From SG8-41 sp963699525 (GTDB lineage Bacteria; Pseudomonadota; Gammaproteobacteria; Burkholderiales; SG8-41): DNA of 64,000 bases. A program made the position numbers and the translations under genes. Where the stretch lies: the NCBI GenBank assembly GCA_963699525.1, contig CAVOUI010000006.1:372001-436000 (forward strand), given 5' to 3'. Positions 11,094 through 19,765 of this stretch are shown here, in pieces (the stretch's first letter is position 1; each line of letters begins with the position of its first letter). The notes under the pieces were generated by a model. That model was not told the DNA's origin, searched no databases, and was given only the letters and a program-made list of their open reading frames with translations.

Positions 11094-11823
11094 ATGACGA
11101 TGATGCTACGCAAGCTCGCGACGATTGTTGCGGTCCTGGCCGGACTCGCGGCCGGCAGCGCCTGCGCCAGTGAGGCGGCGATCCAGCAGTCTTTCCAGAA
11201 GCGGTTTCCCAACGCGACGGTGGAAAGCGTTGCGCGGACGCCGTTCGCGGGAATCTACGAGGTGGTGTTCAACGGGCAGATCGCCTACACCGACGAGAAG
11301 CTGAACTTCGTGTTCTTCGGCAACCTCGTGGACGTGCGCACCGGCGCCGACCGCAATCTCACGCGCGAGCGCAGCGCCCAGCTCGCCTCCCAGGCGCTCG
11401 AGGAATTCGGCGGACAACGCGGTAAAGCGCGTGCGCGGCAACGGCAAGCGCGTGATGTATACCTTCGAAGACCCCAACTGCGGCTTTTGCCGGGAGCTGC
11501 AGAAGGAAATGATGAAGCTGACCGACGTCACCATTTACACCTTCCTCTGGCCGATCCTCTCGCCCGATTCGATTGAGAAATCCAGGGCGGTGTGGTGCTC
11601 CAAGGATCGCGCCAAGGCGTGGGACGATCTCATGTCGCGCGGCGTCGCGCCGCAGGCAAGCGCCAAGTGCGACGTCCCGTTCGAGAAGAATCACGAGCTT
11701 GCGCAGCGCTTCGGCATCCGCGGCACGCCGGCGGTCTACCTTGCGGACGGGCGCCAGATCGGCGCCGGATACGTTCCGGCCGCCGAGCTCGAGCAGGCGC
11801 TCAACTCCGTCGCTTCAAAATAG
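11094..11823 (+). CDS. dsbC: Thiol:disulfide interchange protein DsbC (frameshifted here)
   Basis: Periplasmic disulfide isomerase: an N-terminal signal peptide (LRKLATIVAVLAGLAAGSACA), an N-terminal dimerisation domain, and a thioredoxin-like domain with the active site NCGFC and the cis-Pro loop GIRGTPAVYLADG. The two halves are in different frames. Removing one G of the GG at 11409-11410 restores EEFADNAVKRVRGNGKRVMYTF and gives a 242-residue protein, a normal DsbC length. Either of the ATGs at 11094, 11100 or 11103 could be the start. The gene directly follows the UbiH-type gene. Confidence 0.9.
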
Positions 11824-11871
11824 CCTGTCCGGTGCGGTCAACAGGGGACGGCATCGGCCGTTATCCCCTGG

Positions 11872-12502
11872 ATGACGCGAGCAGTCCGATTTCGTTTCTC
11901 TGGACATCCGCGGGCGCCGCGCGCCCGGATCGGAGCGGCACTCGCGGCATCGGCATTGGCGCACGGACTGCTTCTGTCGGCTTCGACTGACCTGCAGTGG
12001 CGGGGCGCCGCACCCGGCTCCGATGGCGCTCCGATCACCGTGTGGCTCGCGCAAGCACAGGTCCACTCGCCGGACATCCCGGCAAATCCTCCCTTGGAAG
12101 CGCGCCGCTCGACGTTGCCGGAGCAGCTTCCGACGAGCGGTTCGGATGGGTTGAGCGGCGTCCGCTCCGCGTCAGGCCCGGCGAAAGCCAGCGCAGATGC
12201 GCTCCCACTCCCCGAGACGCCGGACCCGAATTTCTACGCGGCGCGGGATCTCGACAGCTATCCAACGCCGCTCACCGCGCTGCGGATCGATGGGTCCCCT
12301 GGAGCAGGCGGAGGCGAGGTGCGGCTGGAGGTCCTGATCGATGAGCGCGGCATCGTGCGCGAGGTCAACTTCGCCGGTGCCATCCGGCCGGGCGGGGCAG
12401 AGGAAGACGCTGCGCGCCCTGTTGGCCGCGACCCGGTTCCTCCCGGGGGTGAAGGACGGCCGAGCCGTGCGCAGCCGCATACTGCTGAGCCTCACTCCCT
12501 GA
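11872..12502 (+). CDS. TonB-like energy transducer protein (frameshifted near the end)
   Basis: The N-terminus has one membrane segment (IGAALAASALAHGLLLSAS), followed by a proline-rich periplasmic linker and a C-terminal region (VRLEVLIDERGIVREVNF) like the TonB C-terminal domain. As given, the frame runs past its natural end into sequence antisense to mltA. Removing one G from the GGGG at about 12397-12400 gives GGQRKTLRALLAATRFLPG and a stop at 12500-12502. The result is 209 residues, ending 11 bases inside the convergent mltA. It could couple an ExbBD-type motor to an outer-membrane receptor, but no such genes are adjacent, so the role is uncertain. Confidence 0.65.
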
Positions 12503-13670
12503 AGCCGTTCGGCAGCAGCACCCACATCCTGAGCGGCTGCTTCATGCGGCCGGCTTCGCGCGCCGCCTCGTCGCCGAATCCCCAGAAGAAGTCCGCGCGC
12601 ACCGCGCCGCGGATCGCGCTGCCCGTGTCCTGCGCCAGCATCAGCCGGTTGAGCGGCCGGCTCGAGAGCGGCCAGGTGGTGGCAATGTAGACCGGAGCGC
12701 CGAGCGGCACGGATGCGGGATCGACCGCGAGGCTGCGGCGCGAGGTGAGCGGCACGCCGAGCGTTCCGATCGGGCCGGGCAGGCCGGCGGGCAGCTCGCG
12801 GAAGAAGACATAACGCGCGTTGGTGTTGAGCAGCTCTGTCAGTTTGTCGGGGTTCGCACGCGCCCAGTTCTGGATGCCCTGCATCGAGGCCTTCTCCAGC
12901 GGCAGCTCGCCGCGCTCCGCGAGGTACCTGCCGATCGAGCGATAGGGGAGGCCGTTGTGATCGGCGTAGCCGACGCGCAGGGTCTCCCCGCTCTCGAGCA
13001 CAATGCGGCCCGAGCCCTGAACCTGCAGGAAAAAGAGCTCCACCGCATCGTCCACCCATGCGATCTCCCTGCCGGCGAGGGGCGCGCGCCCCTCCCCGAT
13101 CTGCGCCCGGTCGTAGTAGGGGACGACGCGCTTGCCGTCGAGACGGCCCCGCAGCCGTAAGCCCTTCAATTCGGGATACGCCTCGGCAAGGTCGATCTCC
13201 AGCAGGTCGTCGGGCACGCCGTAGACGGGATAGCGGTAGCGCGGAGAAGCCGTGCGGCTGCCCCGGACCTGCGGCTCGTAATATCCCGTGATCAGCCCTT
13301 CGTCGACGCCGTCGGCGCGCAGCACCTGGAACGGAGTGAAATTGAGCTCGAAGAAGCGCCGCGCGGCTTCCCGGTTGGGGCTGCTCACGCCTGCGGCTGC
13401 GGTGCAGGTGTTCCGCCACGCATCCTGCTTCGCGAGCACGCGGCAGCTGGCCTGCAATGCTTCCCACGCCTGCGCCGGGTCCTCCGCCCGCCAATCGGGA
13501 AGCTCGTTCCAGGAAGTCTTGCGCAGCACGCCCGCTTCGCTTGGCGCGGGCGGCCTGGGGGGCGGCGTTTCCCGAGGCGGGGCCGGGGCGGGCGGGGGTT
13601 GCGGCGGAGGGGTCTCGCAGCCCGTCAGCGCAAGCAGCGCGCAGGCGACTATTGTGTGCGCGCTGCGCAG
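12492..13670 (-). CDS. mltA: Membrane-bound lytic murein transglycosylase A
   Basis: Outer-membrane lipoprotein that cleaves peptidoglycan to 1,6-anhydromuropeptides. A lipoprotein signal (TIVACALLALTGC) is followed by a proline-rich linker and the MltA domain with EGLITGYYEPQVRGS; the C-terminal 3D domain contains the aspartates of LMLAQDTGSAIRGAVRADFFWG. The start is uncertain. There is no ATG, GTG or TTG near the signal peptide; the nearest in-frame candidate is a CTG at 13670. The frame stays open to an ATG at 13826, but that stretch crosses a 68-base inverted repeat and is antisense to a small gene. A REP-like element sits right at the 5' end and may have replaced the original start. Confidence 0.9.
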   Translation of the reverse strand: MRSAHTIVACALLALTGCETPPPQPPPAPAPPRETPPPRPPAPSEAGVLRKTSWNELPDWRAEDPAQAWEALQASCRVLAKQDAWRNTCTAAAGVSSPNREAARRFFELNFTPFQVLRADGVDEGLITGYYEPQVRGSRTASPRYRYPVYGVPDDLLEIDLAEAYPELKGLRLRGRLDGKRVVPYYDRAQIGEGRAPLAGREIAWVDDAVELFFLQVQGSGRIVLESGETLRVGYADHNGLPYRSIGRYLAERGELPLEKASMQGIQNWARANPDKLTELLNTNARYVFFRELPAGLPGPIGTLGVPLTSRRSLAVDPASVPLGAPVYIATTWPLSSRPLNRLMLAQDTGSAIRGAVRADFFWGFGDEAAREAGRMKQPLRMWVLLPNGFRE

Positions 13671-13685
13671 CTTGCAATGTGGAAA

Positions 13686-13753
13686 AATGGTGTCAGGACC
13701 CTCTTCTGCACGAGCTAGCCGACACCGTGCAAGAATAGGGTCCTGACACCATT
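13686..13753. repeat. REP-like inverted repeat, 17-bp perfect arms
   Basis: The left arm AATGGTGTCAGGACCCT (13686-13702) is matched perfectly by AGGGTCCTGACACCATT (13737-13753). The inner part adds a second stem (TGCACG with CGTGCA), leaving a short loop, so the whole element would fold as one long hairpin. This layout is typical of REP/REPIN-type elements mobilised by RAYT (IS200-like Y1) transposases. No such transposase is in this window. The element lies between the mltA start and the small gene at 13765. Confidence 0.8.
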
Positions 13754-13764
13754 GGGCTGACCGG

Positions 13765-13893
13765 ATGGACGGTTTCCTGCTGCTCCTTCTCGAAGCAGGA
13801 GTTGCGCTCGCGCTGCTCGTCTTCATCGTCTGGTGGACGTGGCCGCGCGGGAGATCTCGCGACGGGGAGGATGGCGGTCCGGACCGCCGGTGA
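13765..13893 (+). CDS. Small single-pass membrane protein, unknown function
   Basis: A 42-residue open frame, MDGFLLLLLEAGVALALLVF then IVWWTWPRGRS and an acidic/basic tail. It has one strongly hydrophobic segment (residues 4-26), an aromatic WWTW border and a positively charged flank, which is what a small bitopic membrane protein should look like (C-terminus in the cytoplasm by the positive-inside rule). It ends 3 bases before the convergent apaG stop. I do not recognise the family. Alternatives are chance or a remnant, but the membrane-like composition is hard to get by chance. Confidence 0.5.
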   Translation: MDGFLLLLLEAGVALALLVFIVWWTWPRGRSRDGEDGGPDRR

Positions 13894-13896
13894 GCG

Positions 13897-14277
13897 TCAA
13901 TGCAGCACGCGCGGCATGGAGAGCGTGAATTCCGGTATTGACGCGTCGAACTGCACGCCGTCCTCCGCGACCATCTGGTAGGTGCCGCGCATGGTGCCGA
14001 CCGGCGTTGCGATCGCCGTTCCGCTGGTGTACTGAAAGCTCTCGTTCGGCCGCAGCAACGGCTGTTCCCCGACCACGCCCTGGCCGCGCACCTCCTGGAC
14101 CTGGTTGTTGGCGTCGGTGATGATCCAGTGGCGGCTCACGAGTTGCGCCGGCAGCGTGCCGGTATTGGTGATCGTAATGGTGTACGCGAACACGTAACGG
14201 CCGCTGTCCAGGTCCGACTGGTCCGGGATGAATGCGGTGCGCGCCGCGACCGAGATTTCGTATTTCTTGTCCGGCAT
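13897..14277 (-). CDS. apaG: ApaG (DUF525) protein
   Basis: A 126-residue single-domain protein of the ApaG family, a fibronectin-III-like beta fold linked to Co2+/Mg2+ phenotypes, with nucleotide-pyrophosphate binding suggested. The family signatures FAYTITITNTG, SRHWIITDANN and VQEVRGQGVVGEQP are all present, as is the YTSGTAIATPVGTMRGTY segment. Full length (about 125 residues is standard). It is divergent from rpe, which starts 79 bases away. Confidence 0.95.
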   Translation of the reverse strand: MPDKKYEISVAARTAFIPDQSDLDSGRYVFAYTITITNTGTLPAQLVSRHWIITDANNQVQEVRGQGVVGEQPLLRPNESFQYTSGTAIATPVGTMRGTYQMVAEDGVQFDASIPEFTLSMPRVLH

Positions 14278-14355
14278 CGGACCGATTGTTGATCATTTCC
14301 TCCGCGCAGGCAAGCGCGGGAACGGGTAAAATCGCGGCGTTTTCGGAACGCACGC

Positions 14356-15024
14356 ATGGCGAAAAGCTACCGCATTGCTCCCAGCATCCTGTCCGCCGAC
14401 TTCGCGCGTCTTGGCGAAGAGGTGCAGCAGGTGATCGCCGCCGGCGCCGACCTCATCCACTTCGACGTAATGGACAACCATTACGTGCCCAACCTCACGG
14501 TGGGCCCGCTGGTGTGCGAGGCGATACGGCCGCTCACGAAGGCGCTGATCGACGTGCACCTGATGGTGAAGCCGGTGGACCGCCTGGTGCCCGATTTCGC
14601 CAAGGCGGGCGCGAACATCATTTCGTTCCACCCGGAGGCCTCCGATCACGTCGACCGCACCCTCGCGCTCATCCAGGAGCAGGGCTGCAAGGCGGGCCTC
14701 GTGCTCAACCCCGCCACGCCGCTCACGCACCTGGAGCACGTCATCGACCGGCTCGATCTCATCCTCGTCATGTCGGTCAACCCGGGATTCGGCGGCCAGA
14801 AGTTCATCCCGGGAGCGCTGAAGAAGCTCGCCGCCGTGCGCTCGCGCATCGCCGCGACCGGGCGCGACATCTGGCTCGAGGTGGACGGGGGCGTGAAGGT
14901 CGAGAACATCGCGGAAATCGCGCGCGCCGGCGCGGACACGTTCGTCGCGGGCTCGGCGATCTTCGGCACGCGGGACTACAAGGCCACAATCCGCGCGATG
15001 CGCGCCGAGCTCGCGAAGGCATAG
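14356..15024 (+). CDS. rpe: Ribulose-phosphate 3-epimerase
   Basis: TIM-barrel enzyme that interconverts ribulose 5-phosphate and xylulose 5-phosphate (pentose phosphate or Calvin cycle). At 222 residues it has the family's usual length. Metal and catalytic motifs are visible: SILSADFARLGEE, HFDVMDNHYVPNLTVGP, DVHLMVKPVD, MSVNPGFGGQKFIP and EVDGGVKVENI. It is followed in the same frame by gph, 39 bases after its stop, and then the trp genes; rpe-gph-trpEG order is common in proteobacteria. Confidence 0.97.
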   Translation: MAKSYRIAPSILSADFARLGEEVQQVIAAGADLIHFDVMDNHYVPNLTVGPLVCEAIRPLTKALIDVHLMVKPVDRLVPDFAKAGANIISFHPEASDHVDRTLALIQEQGCKAGLVLNPATPLTHLEHVIDRLDLILVMSVNPGFGGQKFIPGALKKLAAVRSRIAATGRDIWLEVDGGVKVENIAEIARAGADTFVAGSAIFGTRDYKATIRAMRAELAKA

Positions 15025-15063
15025 AACATCCGCAAGCCTTCTTTCCCGCTGCTCGTCCGGGCC

Positions 15064-15717
15064 GTGATGATCGACCTCGACGGCACGCTCGCCGACACCA
15101 TTCCCGATCTCGCGGAGGCGGCGAACCGGATGCTGCGCGAGCTCGGCCGGCCGGAGCTCGAGCCGGCGCTCATACGCACCTTCGTCGGAAAGGGGATACC
15201 GAGGCTCGTCGAGCGCGCGCTGGCCGGCGATCTCGACGGGCGCGTGGACGGCGCGCAGCTGGAGCGCGCGCTTCCGCTCTACGAGCGCTGCTACGCCGAG
15301 GTGAACGGCAAGCACACCGTGGTCTTTCCCGGCGTGCGCGAAGGCTTGCAGAGGCTGCGCGCCATGCGGCTGCCACTCGCGTGCGTGACCAACAAGGCGG
15401 AGCGCTTCACTCGGGCGTTGCTCGAGCAGCTCGATCTCGCACCGAGCTTCGAGCAGGTCATCGCGGGCGACACGCTCCCGCAGAAGAAGCCGGACCCTCA
15501 GCCGCTGCTGCACGCCTGCCGCGGGTTTGGCATCACCCCCGGTGAGATGCTGATGATCGGGGACTCTGCGAACGACGTCGAGGCGGCGCGCGCCGCCGGC
15601 TGCCCGGTGTTCTGCGTCGACTACGGCTACAACGAGGGGCGCGACGTGCGCGAGCTCGACGTTGATGCTATAGTAGCGTCCCTCATCGATGCTACCCGGC
15701 TGATTCAAAAGAAATAG
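15064..15717 (+). CDS. gph: Phosphoglycolate phosphatase
   Basis: HAD-superfamily phosphatase that removes 2-phosphoglycolate produced by DNA repair or by Rubisco oxygenation. It is 217 residues. HAD motif I is MIDLDGTLADT (the two Asp are nucleophile and acid), motif II is the Thr of VTNKAER, motif III is the Lys of KKPDPQPLL and motif IV is IGDSANDVEAARAAG. The start is probably the GTG at 15064 or the ATG at 15067; the frame is the same as rpe and opens just after its stop, without a strong ribosome-binding site. Confidence 0.95.
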   Translation: MMIDLDGTLADTIPDLAEAANRMLRELGRPELEPALIRTFVGKGIPRLVERALAGDLDGRVDGAQLERALPLYERCYAEVNGKHTVVFPGVREGLQRLRAMRLPLACVTNKAERFTRALLEQLDLAPSFEQVIAGDTLPQKKPDPQPLLHACRGFGITPGEMLMIGDSANDVEAARAAGCPVFCVDYGYNEGRDVRELDVDAIVASLIDATRLIQKK

Positions 15718-15719
15718 TC

Positions 15720-15794
15720 ATGCACGACGCGGATCGCGGTACCGAACAGCACGCGGCGCTACCCCAGTGCCGCTGGCGGCGCTGGCGCAGCTAG
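15720..15794 (+). CDS. trpL: Candidate trp leader peptide (24 residues)
   Basis: A short open frame beginning MHDADRGTEQ starts 2 bases after the gph stop and ends CRWRRWRS just before a terminator-like hairpin, with trpE beginning 67 bases after its stop. Two Trp codons (15774-15776 and 15783-15785) occur within the last six codons, far above chance for tryptophan. This is the arrangement of a transcription-attenuation leader: a ribosome stalled at the Trp codons would alter folding of the downstream stems. No ribosome-binding site is obvious, so the call is inferred from placement and codons. Confidence 0.6.
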   Translation: MHDADRGTEQHAALPQCRWRRWRS

Positions 15795-15803
15795 CCAGAC
15801 CCC

Positions 15804-15831
15804 GGCGCGCCCAGGGCGCGCCCGTGTTTTT
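15804..15831 (+). terminator. Intrinsic terminator or trp attenuator before trpE
   Basis: GGCGCGCCC (15804-15812) and GGGCGCGCC (15814-15822) form a GC-rich hairpin, followed closely by TTTTT at 15827-15831. An alternative stem, CTGGC (15782-15786) with GCCAG (15794-15798), overlaps the Trp codons of the candidate leader peptide. Together these fit attenuation of trpE; the element could also simply terminate rpe-gph transcription. Confidence 0.65.
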
Positions 15832-15861
15832 CGAACGCCGTCCGTTCTCGTGGAGTGACGT

Positions 15862-17338
15862 ATGACCGAAGCTGAGTTCGCCCGCCTCGCCCAGGCGGGC
15901 TACAACCGGGTCCCCGTGGTGCTCGAGACCTTTGCCGATCTCGACACGCCGCTTTCGATCTATCTCAAGCTCGCCAACCGGCCCCATACCTACCTGCTGG
16001 AGTCGGTCGTCGGCGGCGAGCGCTTCGGCCGCTACTCGTTCATCGGGCTTCCGGCCGAGACGCGCCTCGAGGTCCGTGGCGATCTCTGCGCGGAGATCCG
16101 CGGAGGAAAGGTGGTGAGCGAGCAGCGGATAGCGGACCCTCTTTCCTTCGTGAGCGACTACCCTCGGCCGCTTCAAGGTCGTGCAGGACTCAACCTTGCC
16201 GCGCTTCTGCGGCGGTCTTGTCGGCTACTTCGGCTACGATACCGTGCGCTACATCGAGCGGCGGCTCGCCGGCGCGCGCAAGAAGGACGAGTTGGGGACC
16301 CCCGACATCCTGCTGCTCGTGTCCGAAGAGATCGCGATCGTGGACAACCTGTCGGGGAAGCTCACGCTGGTGGTCTACGCCGAGCCGGGCAGGCCGGGCG
16401 CATACCAGGCGGCGCGCGCGCGGCTTGCGCAGCTGCTCGCTCGGCTGCGCGAGCCGGTGTCGATTCCGGCGGACACGCGCGGTGCGTCGCAGCCCGCCGT
16501 CTCGGGCTTCGGGCAGGCCGCCTATCACGCCGCGGTCGAGCGGGCGAAGCGCTACATCTTCGAAGGCGACATCATGCAGGTGGTGCCCTCGCAGCGCATG
16601 GTGAAGCCGTTTCGCGCGACGCCGCTTGCGCTCTACCGGGCGCTGCGCACGATCAATCCATCGCCCTACATGTACTACTTCGACATGGGGGATTTCCACG
16701 TGGTCGGCGCCTCGCCCGAAATCCTCGCGCGGCTCGAGGGCGACACGGTGACGGTGCGGCCGATCGCGGGCACCCGCCACCGCGGGGCAACGCCCGCGGA
16801 AGACTCCGCGCTCGAAAAGGAGCTGCTTGCCGACGAGAAGGAGCGCGCCGAGCACATCATGCTGGTCGACCTCGGGCGCAATGACGTCGGCCGCGTGGCG
16901 CAGACCGGCAGCGTGCGGGTGACCGAGCAGATGGTGGTCGAGCGCTATTCGCACGTGATGCACATCGTGTCGAACGTCGAGGGCAAGCTCAAGCCCGGCT
17001 TGAACGCCGTCGACGTGCTGCGCGCGACCTTTCCCGCGGGGACCGTCTCCGGCGCGCCCAAGGTGCGGGCGATGGAGATCATCGACGAGCTGGAGCCGGT
17101 CAAGCGCGGCATCTACGCCGGGGCGGTCGGCTACATGGGCTTTCACGGCAACATGGACGTCGCGATCGCGCTGCGCACGGCGGTGGTGCGGAACGGCACC
17201 CTCTACGTGCAGGCGGGCGGGGGCATCGTGGCCGATTCGCAGCCGGAGGCGGAATGGCAGGAGACGCAGAACAAGGCAAGAGCGCTGCTGCGCGCGGCCG
17301 AGATGGCCGAGTCCGGGCTCGATACCCGGCTGGATTAG
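15862..17338 (+). CDS. trpE: Anthranilate synthase component I (frameshifted here)
   Basis: Large subunit of anthranilate synthase; it makes anthranilate from chorismate and the ammonia supplied by TrpG. The N-terminal part (MTEAEFARLAQAGYNRVPVV) and the C-terminal chorismate-binding domain are in different frames. Removing one C of CCC at 16161-16163 joins them as VSDYLGRFKVVQDSTLPRF and gives 491 residues, a normal length. Chorismate-binding motifs are intact: GDIMQVVPSQR, SPYMYYFDMGDFHVVGASPE, PIAGTRHRGA, DLGRNDVGRV and GTVSGAPKVRAMEIIDELEP. The LLES motif of the N-terminal tryptophan feedback site is present (TYLLESVVGGERFGRYS). Confidence 0.95.
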
Positions 17339-17356
17339 GCGCGGGACGGCAAGCCC

Positions 17357-17929
17357 ATGCTGTTGATGATCGATAACTACGATTCCTTCACCTACAACCT
17401 CGTGCAGTACTTCGGCGAGATCGGGGAGGAGGTCAAGGTGCTGCGCAACGACGAGATCACGCTCGAGGGCGTCGAGCGGCTGCGGCCCGCGCACATCGTG
17501 ATTTCCCCGGGCCCCTGCACGCCGAACGAGGCGGGAATTTCCGTCCCGCTCGTGAAGCACTTCGCGGGCAAGGTCCCGATCCTGGGCGTGTGCCTCGGGC
17601 ACCAGGCGATCGGGCAGGCGCTCGGCGGCAGGATCGTGCACGCAAAGCGGCTTATGCACGGCAAGACGTGCGCGATACATCACGACGGGCGCGGGGTGTT
17701 CCGCGGGCTGCCCGACGCGTTCACCGCGACGCGCTATCATTCGCTCGCCATCGAGCGGGCGAGCCTCCCGGACTGCCTCGAGGTCAGCGCCTGGAGCGAC
17801 GACGGCGAGATCATGGGCGTGCGCCACAGGAAGCTTGCGGTCGAGGGCGTGCAGTTCCACCCCGAGTCGATACTGACCGAGCACGGCCACAGGTTGCTGA
17901 GGAATTTTCTGGAGCGAGGCCAGTCATGA
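17357..17929 (+). CDS. trpG: Anthranilate synthase component II (glutamine amidotransferase)
   Basis: Class I glutamine amidotransferase subunit that supplies ammonia to TrpE; similar proteins also serve PabB in folate synthesis. It is 190 residues, the normal length. The catalytic Cys lies in GVCLGHQAIGQA, and the His-Glu pair is in VQFHPESILTEHG. It starts MLLMIDNYDSFTYNLVQYFG. The stop overlaps the trpD start (ATGA at 17926-17929), so trpG and trpD are translationally coupled. Confidence 0.96.
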   Translation: MLLMIDNYDSFTYNLVQYFGEIGEEVKVLRNDEITLEGVERLRPAHIVISPGPCTPNEAGISVPLVKHFAGKVPILGVCLGHQAIGQALGGRIVHAKRLMHGKTCAIHHDGRGVFRGLPDAFTATRYHSLAIERASLPDCLEVSAWSDDGEIMGVRHRKLAVEGVQFHPESILTEHGHRLLRNFLERGQS

Positions 17930-18948
17930 CACCGCAGGAAGCCCTTACCCGCGTCATCGAGCACCGCGAGATTTTCCGCGAGGAGATGCTCGCGCTCATG
18001 CGCGCCATCATGAGCGGGCAGGTCTCGCCGACGCTGATCGCCGCGATCATCATCGGGCTGCGGGTCAAGAAGGAGACCATCGGCGAGATTGCCGCCGCGG
18101 CCGAGGTCATGCGCGAGTTCGCGACCAAGGTGCCGGTCGGAGACCCCGACAAGCTCATCGATATCGTCGGCACCGGGGGCGACGGGACGCACACGTTCAA
18201 CATCTCGACGGCGGCGAGCTTCGTCTGCGCGGCGGCCGGAGCGCGCGTCGCCAAGCACGGCAACCGCTCGGTTTCCAGCAAGTCGGGCAGCGCGGACGTC
18301 CTGGAGGCGCTGGGCGCGAACATCAATCTCAAGCCGGAGGCGATCGGCCGCTGCATCGACGAGGTGGGGGTGGGATTCATGTTCGCGCCGCATCACCACG
18401 GCGCGATGAAGCACGCTGCGCCGGTGCGGCGCGAGCTCGGCGTGAAGACCATCTTCAACATCCTCGGGCCGCTCACCAACCCGGCCGGCGCGCGGCTCGA
18501 GCTGATGGGCGTCTTTCATCCCGATCTCGTCGGTATCCAGGCTCGAGTCCTGCAGCGGCTCGGCAGCCGCCACGTGATGGTGGTGCACGGCCTGGAAGGA
18601 ATGGACGAGATCTCCCTATCCGGACCCACCCTGGTGGGGGAGCTCAAGGACGGGAGCATCAGCGAGTACAACATTGCCCCCCAGGATTTTGGATTGAAGG
18701 CGGCCGAGAACGCCGCAATCCGCGTGGAAAGCGTCGAGCAGTCGAAGGCCATGGTGTTGTCCGCCCTGAACAACGAGCCGGGCCCGGCGCGGGATATCGT
18801 GGCGTTGAACGCGGGCGCCGCCATTTACGTTGCCGGGCTCGCGCCGACGCTGGCGGCGGGCGTGCAGAAAGCCCAGGCGGTGATCGCAAGCGGCGCGCCC
18901 CGCAAGAAGCTCGACGCATTCGTCGGATTCACGCAGTCCCATGTCTGA
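17926..18948 (+). CDS. trpD: Anthranilate phosphoribosyltransferase
   Basis: Transfers phosphoribose from PRPP to anthranilate, the second step of tryptophan synthesis. At 340 residues it matches the family. Motifs: IVGTGGDGTHTFNIST (PRPP-binding GTGGD), KHGNRSVSSKSGSADVLEALG, and FMFAPHHHGAMKHAAPVRRELG. I took the ATG at 17926 rather than the longer open frame running through trpG. It overlaps trpG by 4 bases and trpC by 8 bases. Confidence 0.97.
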   Translation: MTPQEALTRVIEHREIFREEMLALMRAIMSGQVSPTLIAAIIIGLRVKKETIGEIAAAAEVMREFATKVPVGDPDKLIDIVGTGGDGTHTFNISTAASFVCAAAGARVAKHGNRSVSSKSGSADVLEALGANINLKPEAIGRCIDEVGVGFMFAPHHHGAMKHAAPVRRELGVKTIFNILGPLTNPAGARLELMGVFHPDLVGIQARVLQRLGSRHVMVVHGLEGMDEISLSGPTLVGELKDGSISEYNIAPQDFGLKAAENAAIRVESVEQSKAMVLSALNNEPGPARDIVALNAGAAIYVAGLAPTLAAGVQKAQAVIASGAPRKKLDAFVGFTQSHV

Positions 18949-19747
18949 TGTGCTGCAGCGCATCCTCGCGGTGAAGGCGGAGGAAGTCGCGCGCGCAAGG
19001 AAGGGGAAGCCGCTGGCAGCACTGAAGGACGAAGCGCGCCGGGCGCCGGCACCGCGCGATTTCGCGCAGGCGCTTCGTCTGAAGGTAGCCGCCGGCCGAC
19101 CCGCCGTCATTGCGGAAATCAAGAAGGCGAGCCCGAGCCGGGGGGTGCTGCGCGAGAGCTACGATCCGTCCGCAATCGCCGCGAGCTACGAGCGGCACGG
19201 GGCAGCGTGCCTGTCCGTCCTTACCGACGAGCCGTTCTTCCAGGGCGCGCTCGAGCACCTGAAACAGGCGCGCGCCGCCTGCACGCTTCCGGTGCTGCGC
19301 AAGGACTTCACGATCGATGCCTACCAGGTCTACGAGGCGCGCGCGGCGGGGGCGGATTGCGTCCTGCTCATCGTCGGGGCGCTCGATGTTCCACGAATGC
19401 TGGAGCTGGAGGCGGTGGCGCAGGCGCTCGGCATGGGGGTGCTGGTCGAGGCGCACGATGCCGCGGAGTTGGAGCGGGCGCTCGAGCTCAAGACACCCCT
19501 CATCGGCATCAACAACCGCGACCTGCGCACCTTCGAGACGCGGCTCGAGACCACGCTCGCTCTCGTGCCCAGGATCCCGCAGGGGCGCATGGTCGTGACG
19601 GAGAGCGGCGTGCTGACGCCGGCTGATGTCCGGACGCTGCGCGAGGGCAGGGTGAATTGCTTCCTGGTTGGCGAGGCCTTCATGCGGGCACCGGACCCGG
19701 GCGCCGAGCTGGCGCACCTGTTCGGTAACGGCCTTCGAGCCGGCTAG
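18941..19747 (+). CDS. trpC: Indole-3-glycerol phosphate synthase
   Basis: TIM-barrel enzyme that cyclises CdRP to indole-3-glycerol phosphate. It is 268 residues, with family motifs PAVIAEIKKASPSRGVLRE, LSVLTDEPFFQGALEHL, PVLRKDFTIDAYQVYEARA, GINNRDLRTFET and VTESGVLTPADV. It is a stand-alone TrpC, not fused to TrpF. It ends the trpEGDC cluster; trpF, trpB and trpA are not in the window, which is usual in betaproteobacteria where they sit elsewhere. Confidence 0.97.
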   Translation: MSDVLQRILAVKAEEVARARKGKPLAALKDEARRAPAPRDFAQALRLKVAAGRPAVIAEIKKASPSRGVLRESYDPSAIAASYERHGAACLSVLTDEPFFQGALEHLKQARAACTLPVLRKDFTIDAYQVYEARAAGADCVLLIVGALDVPRMLELEAVAQALGMGVLVEAHDAAELERALELKTPLIGINNRDLRTFETRLETTLALVPRIPQGRMVVTESGVLTPADVRTLREGRVNCFLVGEAFMRAPDPGAELAHLFGNGLRAG

Positions 19748-19765
19748 GCGCGCTATACTCGGGCC

